Part shown: positions 15,316-22,974 of the stretch, in pieces
Layout of the letters: each line of letters starts with the position of its first letter
Numbering within the stretch: position 1 is the stretch's first letter
The notes under the pieces: model-generated
What the model saw: the letters and a program-made list of their open reading frames with translations, nothing else
Database searches by the model: none
Told to the model about the DNA's origin: nothing
DNA from: Phycisphaerales bacterium UBA3158
GTDB taxonomy: Bacteria > Planctomycetota > Phycisphaerae > Phycisphaerales > SM1A02
Direction of reading: 5' to 3'
Assembly: GCA_002364555.1 (NCBI GenBank)
Contig: DEYM01000048.1
Span: forward strand, 1 to 34,608
DNA: 34,608 bases
Made by a program: the position numbers and the translations under genes

Positions 15316-16082
15316 ACTACGGTTTCTACCAGTCTGCGACGGGGTTGATGACACAGGTTCATCGTCTTCAGGTCTCCAGCAACAATCTGGCCAACAGCGA
15401 GACCTTCGGTTTCAAGGCCGATCAGGTGACCACCGCCCAACGACTACCTGCTCGACTGGAAGGCGGCTTCGCTTCGGATGCCCAGCACATGCTGGAGACA
15501 CTGGGTGGAGGTCAATTGTCGGATCCGACCAGATTCGTCATGCAGCAGGGATCATTGACGCCCACCCAGGGTGAACTGGATCTCGCCATAGATGGAAACG
15601 GCTTTTTCATGGTCGGTGATGGGGCGGGTCGAGAAGCCGATATCAAATTGACACGGGACGGTCGTTTCACCCGTGATCCACAGGGTGAACTGGCCATGCT
15701 TGGTACCGGCATGAAGGTCCTTGACGACCGTCAGAGAACGATTGAAGTACCGCCGGGCCCACTGACGGTGGGACCTGATGGTCTGGTGACCCAGGGCGAC
15801 GAGGAACTGGGCAGAATCGGGATGGTCTCGGTTCCAGACACGAACATACTCCGCAAGATCGGTGACAGCCTGATCGATCCCGGATCACAGGCCGGTCAGA
15901 TGGCACGATCGAATGACTCGACCTTGTGGCAGGGATATCTCGAATCCAGCACGGTCCAGCCGGTGCTCGAGATGGCCGGGCTTGTCGAGATCGGACGAGC
16001 TGTCGAGGCCAACGCGAAGCTCATGCAGGCACAGGATCTGCTGACAGGTCAGGCGATCAACACCTTTGGCAAAGTGACTTGA
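15312..16082 (+). CDS. flgF: Flagellar basal-body proximal rod protein FlgF
   Basis: 256 residues of the FlgF/FlgG/FlgE family. The N-terminus has the conserved rod motif LQVSSNNLANSETFGFKAD, the middle has LDLAIDGNGFFMVGDG and LTRDGRFTRDPQGELAML, and the C-terminal helix ends with NAKLMQAQDLLTGQAINTFG, which packs against the N-terminal helix in the assembled rod. It is exported by the flagellar type III system without a cleaved signal. I assign FlgF rather than FlgG because the next gene is a better FlgG. It overlaps the small upstream gene by 4 nt and is followed by a hairpin before flgG. Confidence 0.88.
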   Translation: MNYGFYQSATGLMTQVHRLQVSSNNLANSETFGFKADQVTTAQRLPARLEGGFASDAQHMLETLGGGQLSDPTRFVMQQGSLTPTQGELDLAIDGNGFFMVGDGAGREADIKLTRDGRFTRDPQGELAMLGTGMKVLDDRQRTIEVPPGPLTVGPDGLVTQGDEELGRIGMVSVPDTNILRKIGDSLIDPGSQAGQMARSNDSTLWQGYLESSTVQPVLEMAGLVEIGRAVEANAKLMQAQDLLTGQAINTFGKVT

Positions 16083-16089
16083 AAGACCC

Positions 16090-16108
16090 GGAACCCCCGA
16101 GGGGTTCC
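16090..16108 (+). promoter_or_regulatory. Intercistronic hairpin between flgF and flgG
   Basis: GGAACCCC-CGA-GGGGTTCC is a perfect 8-bp stem with a 3-nt loop, located 7 nt after the flgF stop and just before the GGGAG ribosome binding site of flgG. There is no T-run, so it is not an intrinsic terminator. It may protect or process the mRNA and so set the FlgG to FlgF ratio. Confidence 0.5.
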
Positions 16109-16124
16109 ACGGGAGTGAATCGAA

Positions 16125-16937
16125 ATGGCTTTTACTTGTCTTGATGCATCAGCAACCGGCCTCAGCGCCTTGGCGACGAACCTCAACGTCATCGCCAACA
16201 ATCTGGCCAATGCCAACACGGACGGATTCAAATCCAGTCGCGTGAACTTCCAGGATCTTCTGTATCTGGAGCAACGGCAGCCGGGTCTGGAGAACGTTCT
16301 TGGAGATCTGAATCCAACCGGCCTCTACGCCGGCGTGGGAACCAGAGTCTCCGGCACCCAGTTGAATCTCCAGGAAGGGCCGCTTGTCTCGACGGAACAG
16401 CCACTGGATGTCGCGATCAACGGCAGTGGTTTCTTCGTCGTGGAAGTCGAGGACACCTACACGAATGGTCTCGCCTACACGCGTGCAGGCAATTTCGCGC
16501 TCAATGCCGAACGAGAACTCGTGCTGGCAAACGACCAGGGCAGAAGACTCGTCCCATCCATACAGGTTCCCTGGGGCATTCCGGAATACGCGATCAACAT
16601 CACGAACGATGGAAACGTCCAGGTCTCCTACGGAGAGGTGTTCGAGGAGATCGGCCAGCTCGAGCTGGCGATCTTCGCCAATCCCGCGGGACTGACGCCC
16701 ATCGGCGGCAATCTGTACACGGAGTCGATTGCATCCGGCGAGGTCGCCATCGGTCTGCCGACGGAAAACGGTCGTGGCACGATGGTCCAGAATTTCCTGG
16801 AGGCTTCCAACGTGGATCCCGTGACCGAGCTCGTGGATCTGATCAACACCCAGCGGGCATTCGAATTCAATTCGCAATCCCTGAAGGCAGCCGATGAAGT
16901 ACTGCAGATCGTCGCGAATCTTCGTCGTTACGGTTGA
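16125..16937 (+). CDS. flgG: Flagellar distal rod protein FlgG
   Basis: 270 residues, close to the usual 260. The N-terminal rod motif is LNVIANNLANANTDGFKSSR, followed by YAGVGTRVSGTQLNLQEGPL, LDVAINGSGFFVVEVED and YTRAGNFALNAERELVLAN. The C-terminus has MVQNFLEASNVDPVTELVDL and TQRAFEFNSQSLKAADEVLQ, the standard FlgG ending. About 26 copies build the distal rod that crosses the periplasm. The ATG has GGGAG nine bases upstream. Its stop codon lies 17 bases before the flgA start. Compared with flgF it is a much closer match to the family. Confidence 0.95.
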   Translation: MAFTCLDASATGLSALATNLNVIANNLANANTDGFKSSRVNFQDLLYLEQRQPGLENVLGDLNPTGLYAGVGTRVSGTQLNLQEGPLVSTEQPLDVAINGSGFFVVEVEDTYTNGLAYTRAGNFALNAERELVLANDQGRRLVPSIQVPWGIPEYAINITNDGNVQVSYGEVFEEIGQLELAIFANPAGLTPIGGNLYTESIASGEVAIGLPTENGRGTMVQNFLEASNVDPVTELVDLINTQRAFEFNSQSLKAADEVLQIVANLRRYG

Positions 16938-16954
16938 TTGAACGAAGGATGACC

Positions 16955-18031
16955 ATGAGATCTCAATCAGGATTCATACTCTCTGGACTGCTGTGCAGTT
17001 GTATCCTCGCAGGGGTGGCGATGGCCGACAGCATCACGCTGTTGTCATCAGCCAGTCGGTCACAGGATGCATCCATCATCACCCTCGGTGATATTGCCCA
17101 ACTGGATGGTCCCGAGGCGATCGGCTGGGCAGGTCTGCCCATCGCCGAACATAATGATCGCGATACCGTCCATATAACGATTGCCCAGGTCCGTCATCGA
17201 TTGGACGAGGCCGGCGTGCACTGGGGCCGCATCAATCTGCATGGGCAGATGGTGATCGTACGTCCCGATCAGGCCCGTTCGACACAACCTCCCGAAGCGA
17301 TGCAGTCGATGAACATCAATCGACACGATGTGACCCTGTCTCGACAGATCCACAAGGCGCCGATCCAGGTCGATGAAAAGGCCCATACGCTTCGCGGTGC
17401 GGTACTTCGATATCTACTTGCCACGCTTGATACGACCGTGGATTCGATCAAGGTCGTGTTCGATGCCAATGATGATCGATGGCTCGATTCACCACTTGGT
17501 GAAGTCCGCTACGAGATCAAGGCCATGAGCGATCCGAACATGAGCGACCGGATCGATCTGGAGATCCGCAGATGGAAGCAGGGTCGACCGGGTGAGAGGA
17601 GATTGCTGAAGGTGAAGCCGCTGATCCGCTGCGAAGTGGCCGAGGCGTCGGTGAACATACCTCGACGAGCGACCATTCAGCCCGAGCAGGTCAAGGCGGT
17701 CGAGGCATGGCTGACACCGTCACAGAGATCCATACGTCTGCAGACGGTCGATGTGGTCGGTCGAGTCCCGGTCGCACCGCTGAGAAAGGGAACGCTCTTC
17801 CGTTCACGCGACATACGTTCGGTGCAGCTTGTCGATCGAGGTGACCCGGTCGTCGTCCGATGTCTTGTCGGTGGAGCCGCGATATCACTCAAGGCACGTG
17901 CCGAATCGGCCGGTGGACTGGGGGAACGGATCGAACTTCGCAAGGGGCGAGAGCGGGAGACCTTCATGGCTGTCGTGACCGGTCCCGGTGAAGCGATCAT
18001 TGACATGGAAAATCCCGTAAGTGGAAGTTGA
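16955..18031 (+). CDS. flgA: Flagellar P-ring assembly chaperone FlgA
   Basis: 358 residues from ATG 16955, six bases after AAGGA; other in-frame starts lie at 16934 (TTG) and 16949. A Sec signal peptide is evident (FILSGLLCSCILAGVAMA then DSITLL), as expected of a periplasmic chaperone. The C-terminal third is the SAF domain typical of FlgA: VNIPRRATIQPEQVKAVEAW, VVGRVPVAPLRKGTLFRSRD and VDRGDPVVVRC. FlgA binds FlgI subunits and helps assemble the P ring. The protein is longer than the enterobacterial form (about 220), with an added N-terminal domain, as seen in other phyla. flgI itself is not in the window. Confidence 0.88.
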   Translation: MRSQSGFILSGLLCSCILAGVAMADSITLLSSASRSQDASIITLGDIAQLDGPEAIGWAGLPIAEHNDRDTVHITIAQVRHRLDEAGVHWGRINLHGQMVIVRPDQARSTQPPEAMQSMNINRHDVTLSRQIHKAPIQVDEKAHTLRGAVLRYLLATLDTTVDSIKVVFDANDDRWLDSPLGEVRYEIKAMSDPNMSDRIDLEIRRWKQGRPGERRLLKVKPLIRCEVAEASVNIPRRATIQPEQVKAVEAWLTPSQRSIRLQTVDVVGRVPVAPLRKGTLFRSRDIRSVQLVDRGDPVVVRCLVGGAAISLKARAESAGGLGERIELRKGRERETFMAVVTGPGEAIIDMENPVSGS

Positions 18032-18065
18032 AAGCGATCGCACGATCGATTGATGGAGTGATTCG

Positions 18066-19169
18066 ATGCTGAGTAAATGTGTTTTCTTCATGCTTCCACT
18101 GGCAGTCTCGCAACTGGTTGCCGGTGGTGAGACGATCGTCCCCGTGAAAGCGGCGCCATCAGCCGAGCCAATGAGACTCGCGTCGGCCGGTACTGGGCTG
18201 ACGGGTTCGCATTCGAATCTGGGAACCCAACGACATCTGCTTGGTCGGACTCACATGCCGACATCGTCGGCCATACAGGCTCAATCACTGGCGGGCTACG
18301 GTATGAATCCGGGGCTCGGCGGCATGCCGGCCTTCGGACAGATGACGGGGATGTCCACCATGCCGATGCTCGGCGGTGGAATGTCCGGAATCATGCCCAT
18401 GGGCGGCGCCGTGGGATGGGGCATGATGCCTTCCATGATGATGCCCATGGACATGGGTGGCATCGGTCTTGAAGCAGGCATGATCGATCCGGTGATCCCA
18501 TCGGAACTGCCATCGCTGACAGGCATGCCTCTACTGGCGACGACACCGATGCTCACTGTTCCCATGGGAGCAGCATCGACCTCGATCATGGCACAGACCA
18601 TGGGCGTCTGGTCGCCAGGAACACCCGGCATGACCGACCTGCAGTCGATCAGCATGTTCGCGGTGACGCCGGCCGAGCCTCGCCTGTACCACATCCATGA
18701 TCTTGTGCAGATCATCGTCAGGGAAGCCAGTGTCGCAGCGTCGTTCCAGGGTCTCGAGACCGAGAAGGAATACGGCCTCGCGGGTGGTGTCGAGTCATTT
18801 CCAGGAGTCAACGGGGACAATCCGTTGTACTACACCGAATTCGATGTGGTCGGAGAGAAGGAATTCGATGGTGAGGGCGAGTACGTGAGGGAAGACGAAC
18901 TGGTCACGAGACTCTCAGCCGAGGTCATCGAGATCCGGCCCAATGGAAATCTCGTTGTGGAAGCCCGTACCCGCATTCGAACAGATGATGAAGAGTGGTA
19001 CACCCAGCTCACCGGTACATGCCGGCCAGAGGACATCACGGCAGCCAACACCATCCTGTCCAATCAGATATTCGATCTTCAGGTGGAGAAACGACACAAG
19101 GGTTCGGTTCCCAAGGCCGCCAGCAAGGGAATTCTGGCTCAGGCACTGGATGCCATATTCGCTTTCTGA
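18066..19169 (+). CDS. flgH: Flagellar L-ring protein FlgH with a long Met-rich insert
   Basis: 367 residues, far longer than the usual 220-240. An N-terminal signal peptide ends near residue 20 (SQLVAG), but there is no lipobox cysteine, whereas FlgH is normally a lipoprotein. Residues 80-197 are a low-complexity Met/Gly/Pro region with 24 methionines, rich in M-x-M, M-x-x-M and MM pairs (for example MPSMMMPMDMGG). From about 208 on the protein is a normal FlgH domain: YHIHDLVQIIVREASVAASF, VTRLSAEVIEIRPNGNLVVE, TCRPEDITAANTILSNQIFD and a C-terminal SKGILAQALDAIF. It forms the outer-membrane ring around the rod. GGAG lies eight bases before the ATG. The insert is treated as a separate finding. 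Confidence 0.9.
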   Translation: MLSKCVFFMLPLAVSQLVAGGETIVPVKAAPSAEPMRLASAGTGLTGSHSNLGTQRHLLGRTHMPTSSAIQAQSLAGYGMNPGLGGMPAFGQMTGMSTMPMLGGGMSGIMPMGGAVGWGMMPSMMMPMDMGGIGLEAGMIDPVIPSELPSLTGMPLLATTPMLTVPMGAASTSIMAQTMGVWSPGTPGMTDLQSISMFAVTPAEPRLYHIHDLVQIIVREASVAASFQGLETEKEYGLAGGVESFPGVNGDNPLYYTEFDVVGEKEFDGEGEYVREDELVTRLSAEVIEIRPNGNLVVEARTRIRTDDEEWYTQLTGTCRPEDITAANTILSNQIFDLQVEKRHKGSVPKAASKGILAQALDAIFAF

Positions 19170-19201
19170 ACATTCAAGCATTGCTCTGGCCACCCAGCAG
19201 T

Positions 19202-19207
19202 TAGGAT
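19202..19207 (+). promoter_or_regulatory. TAGGAT before the 19214 gene: -10 element or ribosome binding site
   Basis: TAGGAT-N6-ATG. The hexamer fits TANNNT at the leaderless spacing, but its AGGA core would also serve as a Shine-Dalgarno sequence, so the two readings cannot be separated here. Confidence 0.3.
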
Positions 19208-19213
19208 GCTTCC

Positions 19214-20422
19214 ATGAAAGCCGTCCTTCTTGTCATATCGCTTGTACTTCTGGGCCTGCCCGCGCATGGGGTTCCGAGTTCGAATGAGAAGCTGGTGACG
19301 TACCAGACACATCAGATTTCACCATTGATCTTGCCGGACCATATTCGAAGATACGTCTCGTCCCTTGGTCTTGACGAGATGCAGGCAAGCATCGCCGATG
19401 TCAGGTACGAGGCCTATCTGGATGCGCTTGATTCGATCGTCGAGGCATCGATTGAACGAGAAGCAGCCATTCGGAAACGTCTCGATGGAATCCTGATGGG
19501 TCGATACCGCGCAACTCAGGAAGAAATCCAGGAGCTTCGCATCGGTCTCGAGAAATCGAAGCGAGCCAATTGGCAGATGGTCGACGAGCAGCTGGATCTC
19601 CTTCTGGAGGACATCGCCGCCATCAGCCCAGAAATCGGAAGAGAGAAGATCGATCGTGTGAAGTTCGATCTCTTCAGAAACATCTATCTCGAACCACTGA
19701 GACTGGAAGAGGCGGATCCGACCTATTCGGGCGAAGGAGTCGATCTGTTTGTCCTCGTCGAGGAGGCATCCCGTCTCGAGCTGAACGAGGTTCCGGAGAG
19801 CTCGTTCCAGCCAGCCATGGATACCTGGCGACTATCGATGTTCCCGGTCATCAGATCGAATGCCGCCTCCGAGCGAGAAGCCGCGTACAGAAATCGTGTT
19901 TCCGCGATCAACAAGGACTCCTCGGATCAGATCAACATCATGATCGAGCGATCGAAGAGATGGTCCGTTCGACAGGGCATCGATTACCAGTGCTTCATCA
20001 CCATCTACGCGCTGTGTCCGACAGCCGAGGCAGCAGCGGAATGGACCGCCCGCTATCGAAGGGCGAACTATCCATGGCTCTGGATTTCAGGTGACGAAGT
20101 CGAACGCATCGCGGATTGGATTTTCGCCAATGGCGACGTGGATCAGATCATCGTCGTCAATGACGTGCTTGCCGATTACCTCACCCGTCGCGAGATGCTC
20201 CGACTCGAGACGGAATCGATTCTGGCGGAAGGTCGATCACTTGGATCCAATCTCAACAACGACATCTCCGCCTCGTTCGAGGTCGTCAACGATCTCAAGC
20301 AGAAGCTGATGCAGAATTCAGGACAGCGGACCATTCTGATACGAGAAGCCCGGGCACAGTTGGAACATCCACTGACTCCCGGACAACGAGCGGCCATTTC
20401 CCGGCTGCTGCTCGGTCTCTAG
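19214..20422 (+). CDS. Exported helical protein of unknown function, after flgH
   Basis: 402 residues. A clear signal peptide (MKAVLLVISLVLLGLPAHG) shows export. The rest is predicted mostly helical and charged, with heptad-like stretches such as ASIEREAAIRKRLDGIL and EEIQELRIGLEKSKRANW, and a C-terminal part ending ELTPGQ-like (LEHPLTPGQRAAISRLLLGL). I do not recognise a family or catalytic motif. It occupies the place where flgI commonly follows flgA-flgH, but it has no resemblance to FlgI. The 44-nt gap and a possible promoter just before the start leave open whether it belongs to the flagellar operon. A periplasmic role at the flagellar base is possible but unproven. Confidence 0.75.
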   Translation: MKAVLLVISLVLLGLPAHGVPSSNEKLVTYQTHQISPLILPDHIRRYVSSLGLDEMQASIADVRYEAYLDALDSIVEASIEREAAIRKRLDGILMGRYRATQEEIQELRIGLEKSKRANWQMVDEQLDLLLEDIAAISPEIGREKIDRVKFDLFRNIYLEPLRLEEADPTYSGEGVDLFVLVEEASRLELNEVPESSFQPAMDTWRLSMFPVIRSNAASEREAAYRNRVSAINKDSSDQINIMIERSKRWSVRQGIDYQCFITIYALCPTAEAAAEWTARYRRANYPWLWISGDEVERIADWIFANGDVDQIIVVNDVLADYLTRREMLRLETESILAEGRSLGSNLNNDISASFEVVNDLKQKLMQNSGQRTILIREARAQLEHPLTPGQRAAISRLLLGL

Positions 20423-20424
20423 TT

Positions 20425-21543
20425 CTATTCCGGAAAGAATTCATCCAGAACCGCGTGCCATTCCTCGATGGAACGAACCGCGATGAAACGGCTCTTGACA
20501 GCCTGTTGATCGGGATGATGGGCTGCGAATTTGATGCCGAACTTGCGCATCTGTCTTGACGCCGACCCTTCGCCATGGAGCTGGACGGATAGATGGAAAT
20601 GATTCAGGAGCGCATGCCTCTGCTCCTGGAGCGTTGGTGGGGCGGGGGATTCGCCTGCGAGCAGGCAGCGTGCCTGACGGAAAATCCACGGATTCCCTAT
20701 GCAGCCTCGAGCAACGGACACGGCATGTACACCGGTGTGTGCAAGCATCAGGAAGATGTCGTCGACCGTCCAGATGTCGCCGCTGCCGAAGATCACCTTG
20801 TCGGGATGGCGTTCCACAAGTGATTTGAGAAAGGGCCATCTGCCGGGACCCTTGTACTTCTGCTGGACCGTCCGGCAATGCACGGTCGCCCAGGCATAGC
20901 CGATTTCGTAGACGGCATTGAAGATGCGTTCGAAGTTGTTCGCCATCTCATCCGTCTCATCGAAGGCCCGTCTCAGTTTCACCGTGAGCGGTATCTCGGT
21001 TGGCACGACCTCTCGAACAGCTTCGAGTATCTCCACGGCATGATCCGGCGCAGCCAGAAGATGTCCACCTCGATGCCTCTTGCGTATCTTCTTGACCGGA
21101 CAGGCGAGATTGATGTCGATGACGTCGTACTTCATGTCCACGAGCATGGCGGCCGCTCGTGCCATCATCTCCGGTTCGGTACCCATGATCTGTCCAGCCA
21201 GAGGATGATCATGACGCCCGGCGGCGACATTCTCCTCGAGCTCTCCGGTGCCGCAGGCCTCGGCAAGCAGATCGGGATCCTCTCTGGTCCGTCCCTTTCC
21301 ACCGTTGACCAGCGTCACGTCGAGCAATGCCTCCGTGATGCAGAAGGGGCATCCGTGATCTCTCGCGACGAGTCGCATGGCTCCATCGGAGTATCCCGCC
21401 AGCCCCGCCTGGAAGAAGGGGGCATCGAAACCCGGCACCAGCTCCGGAATGCGAGGGTCCAGCTCGAAATCCCTGGCAATCTCCTCAACGGATCGATCCA
21501 GGACGGGTCTGGTCAGGTCTGGCGGGTTCATTTCGACTGACAT
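20425..21543 (-). CDS. tRNA-dihydrouridine synthase (DusB-like)
   Basis: 372 residues, FMN-dependent TIM-barrel. Visible hallmarks are the N-terminal FFQAGLAGYSDGAMR, AGQIMGTEPEMM, the catalytic cysteine C148 in INLACPVKKI, LTVKLRRAFDE, YAWATVHCRTVQQKYKGPG, VIFGSGDIW and SVARGCIGNPWIF. It reduces uridines in the D-loop of tRNAs using FMN and NADPH. The region after INLACPVKKIRKRHRGGHLL differs from classical DusB (normally K-V-x-K-x-x-G-G-x-A-L-L), and there is an inserted segment of about 25 residues near 80-110 (GGKGRTREDPDLLAEACGTG). The gene ends two bases from the convergent exported-protein gene. Confidence 0.9.
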   Translation of the reverse strand: MSVEMNPPDLTRPVLDRSVEEIARDFELDPRIPELVPGFDAPFFQAGLAGYSDGAMRLVARDHGCPFCITEALLDVTLVNGGKGRTREDPDLLAEACGTGELEENVAAGRHDHPLAGQIMGTEPEMMARAAAMLVDMKYDVIDINLACPVKKIRKRHRGGHLLAAPDHAVEILEAVREVVPTEIPLTVKLRRAFDETDEMANNFERIFNAVYEIGYAWATVHCRTVQQKYKGPGRWPFLKSLVERHPDKVIFGSGDIWTVDDIFLMLAHTGVHAVSVARGCIGNPWIFRQARCLLAGESPAPPTLQEQRHALLNHFHLSVQLHGEGSASRQMRKFGIKFAAHHPDQQAVKSRFIAVRSIEEWHAVLDEFFPE

Positions 21544-21549
21544 TCCCCC

Positions 21550-21580
21550 ATTGTTGCGTCAACACGGTCCCTCGTACAAT
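21550..21580. promoter_or_regulatory. Interlocked divergent promoters for the Dus and lipoprotein-like genes
   Basis: On the plus strand TTGTTG (21551-21556), 18 bp, TACAAT (21575-21580), 7 nt, ATG 21588. On the minus strand TTGTAC (21579-21574), 18 bp, AACAAT (21555-21550), 6 nt, ATG 21543. Each -35 overlaps the other promoter's -10, and the ends form an inverted repeat CCATTGT/ACAATGG (21548-21554 and 21576-21582). Both transcripts would be leaderless. Confidence 0.55.
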
Positions 21581-21587
21581 GGCCAGC

Positions 21588-22037
21588 ATGATGATTCATC
21601 GTCTTTCCTCACTCCTGCTTCTTCTGTTGGCCTCGATGGCGATCCTGACAACGGGTTTCGGATGCAATTTGCCCAACTTCGATCCGAAGCTGGCCACGCG
21701 TCCCTATCCATTCGATCTGCATACCACCGATGTGGTACCCATACAGGTCTTCAGGGACGGGACATCCATCGAGATCGTCAATTCGACCGATCGCACCTGG
21801 ACGGATGCCACCATCTGGGTGAACCAGCGATATGCCGCCCCGTTGAAATCACTGAAGCCCGGTCAGCGAGTCAACATGGACCTCTTCACATTCCGAGATG
21901 ACCTCGGCGAGCAGTTCCGAGCAGGTGGACTCTTCAGGACGCGTCCGGCCTTGAAGGTCGAGCTCATCGAGATCCAGGAAGCGAAGGGCATGCCGATGCT
22001 CGGAATGATCTCGATCATGACCGGTGAAAACGAATAG
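21588..22037 (+). CDS. Small exported, probably lipoprotein, of unknown function
   Basis: 149 residues from ATG 21588. The N-terminus is a signal sequence (HRLSSLLLLLLASMAIL) followed by TTGFGCNLPNF, in which the cysteine is placed as in a lipobox, though -3 is Gly rather than Leu. The mature part has a short beta-rich domain (IQVFRDGTSIEIVNSTDRTW, ATIWVNQRYAAPLKSLKPGQ), reminiscent of a small immunoglobulin-like or sugar-binding fold; no family is recognised. An in-frame ATG at 21579 overlaps the -10 element and is unlikely to be used. It ends 47 bases from the convergent exported-protein gene, with a terminator-like hairpin between. Confidence 0.72.
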   Translation: MMIHRLSSLLLLLLASMAILTTGFGCNLPNFDPKLATRPYPFDLHTTDVVPIQVFRDGTSIEIVNSTDRTWTDATIWVNQRYAAPLKSLKPGQRVNMDLFTFRDDLGEQFRAGGLFRTRPALKVELIEIQEAKGMPMLGMISIMTGENE

Positions 22038-22047
22038 AGTCCGGAAC

Positions 22048-22071
22048 ACTCCGAGCCTGTCGGCCCGGAGT
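22048..22071. terminator. Bidirectional terminator-like hairpin
   Basis: ACTCCG-A-GCC, loop TGTC, GGC-C-CGGAGT: a 10-bp stem with one mismatch and a 4-nt loop, between two convergent genes. No T-run follows on either strand, so it may act weakly or together with Rho. Confidence 0.45.
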
Positions 22072-22084
22072 ATCCCGTGTTCGT

Positions 22085-22846
22085 TCATTCAAGTGACAGC
22101 CACTGCACCTGGACTCCGTTCATGGCGATGCTCATCGTGTTGGTGTTCGTGAGATGTCTGATTTCCAGAAGACCCTGCGCAGTCTGGGCGTGAAGTTCGT
22201 GAATGCCGCACGAAACGACGAATCGACAGACTTCCGTGATGTCACCGACGATCCTCCATAGTTCGTAGTCGGGACCATGCGGATTGGTAAGGACATCCCA
22301 TTGATACTCGATGTCATGATCATGGAAGGATGATCGCACGCAGTCGCTGGTTGCGGGAATGGTCAGATCGACGAACCACGAGGTCGTCAGAATGCTGTGG
22401 ATCCATACCGGATGAACGACGCCTTCACCCTGCGATACCCCATCAAGACCAGTGGCGATGAGCCATTCCTCCGCGGATCGATTGCCAAATCGAGGGTTCC
22501 GATACGGCAGGGATGAATCCGGATGGAACAACTGCCCATCCAGTTCGGATCCACTGTCGGATGGCGGTTTGATCTCCCAACGTCGATGCCCATCCCTGGC
22601 ATGATCCGGAATGCCGTCCCCGTCCGTGTCATGAAGAAAGATGAGTCTTCCGTCCTCCAGCAGGAATGTGCCGATGACGCCGCTCTTGGATGATCGGGGC
22701 CGATCGGATTCCAGCACGACTGGTGTTCGAACGGTCAATCCACTCTCAAGGGAAAACGGAGTCGCTCGGAAGTAGCCGTTGCACGATGTTGGAAGAAGAC
22801 TGGTGGACAGCGTGGCGATGGCGACAGCGGCTTGTATGAATGTCAT
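22085..22846 (-). CDS. Exported protein of unknown function with a DTDGDGIPD motif
   Basis: 253 residues from ATG 22846, eight bases after AAGGA. An upstream in-frame start at 22909 is rejected because it lacks such a site. The N-terminus is a signal peptide (MTFIQAAVAIATLSTSLLPT) with a cysteine soon after (TSCNGYF) that could be a non-standard lipid attachment site. The early part has FLHDTDGDGIPDHARDG, which looks like a calcium-binding loop of the thrombospondin type 3 or dockerin kind, present only once. The rest, with several Trp and Tyr residues, resembles a beta-rich extracellular domain. I cannot assign a family. Two palindromes lie upstream. Confidence 0.7.
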   Translation of the reverse strand: MTFIQAAVAIATLSTSLLPTSCNGYFRATPFSLESGLTVRTPVVLESDRPRSSKSGVIGTFLLEDGRLIFLHDTDGDGIPDHARDGHRRWEIKPPSDSGSELDGQLFHPDSSLPYRNPRFGNRSAEEWLIATGLDGVSQGEGVVHPVWIHSILTTSWFVDLTIPATSDCVRSSFHDHDIEYQWDVLTNPHGPDYELWRIVGDITEVCRFVVSCGIHELHAQTAQGLLEIRHLTNTNTMSIAMNGVQVQWLSLE

Positions 22847-22883
22847 GGGCGAATTCCTTCTCGTCAGTGATTGAGGTCTAGAC

Positions 22884-22901
22884 ATCGACATCCATGTCGA
22901 T
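22884..22901. promoter_or_regulatory. Palindrome ATCGACAT-CC-ATGTCGAT upstream of the 22846 start
   Basis: A perfect inverted repeat with 8-bp arms and a 2-bp centre, 38 bases upstream of the exported-protein start codon, next to TATATC/CTATAT that could be a -10. This is the position of a repressor operator. Confidence 0.45.
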
Positions 22902-22926
22902 ATAGACACCTGTTACCACGCGAATA

Positions 22927-22942
22927 CGGAAATCGATTTCCG
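22927..22942. promoter_or_regulatory. 16-bp perfect palindrome CGGAAATCGATTTCCG
   Basis: A second perfect palindrome in the same 128-bp gap, 32 bases past the folA stop. As DNA it could be a dimer binding site; as RNA it could fold into a 6-bp stem with TCGA loop and end folA transcription. The rest of the gap shows nothing else. Confidence 0.45.
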
Positions 22943-22974
22943 GATCGCCAAAAGAATTCAATCTGCCAAATGAA

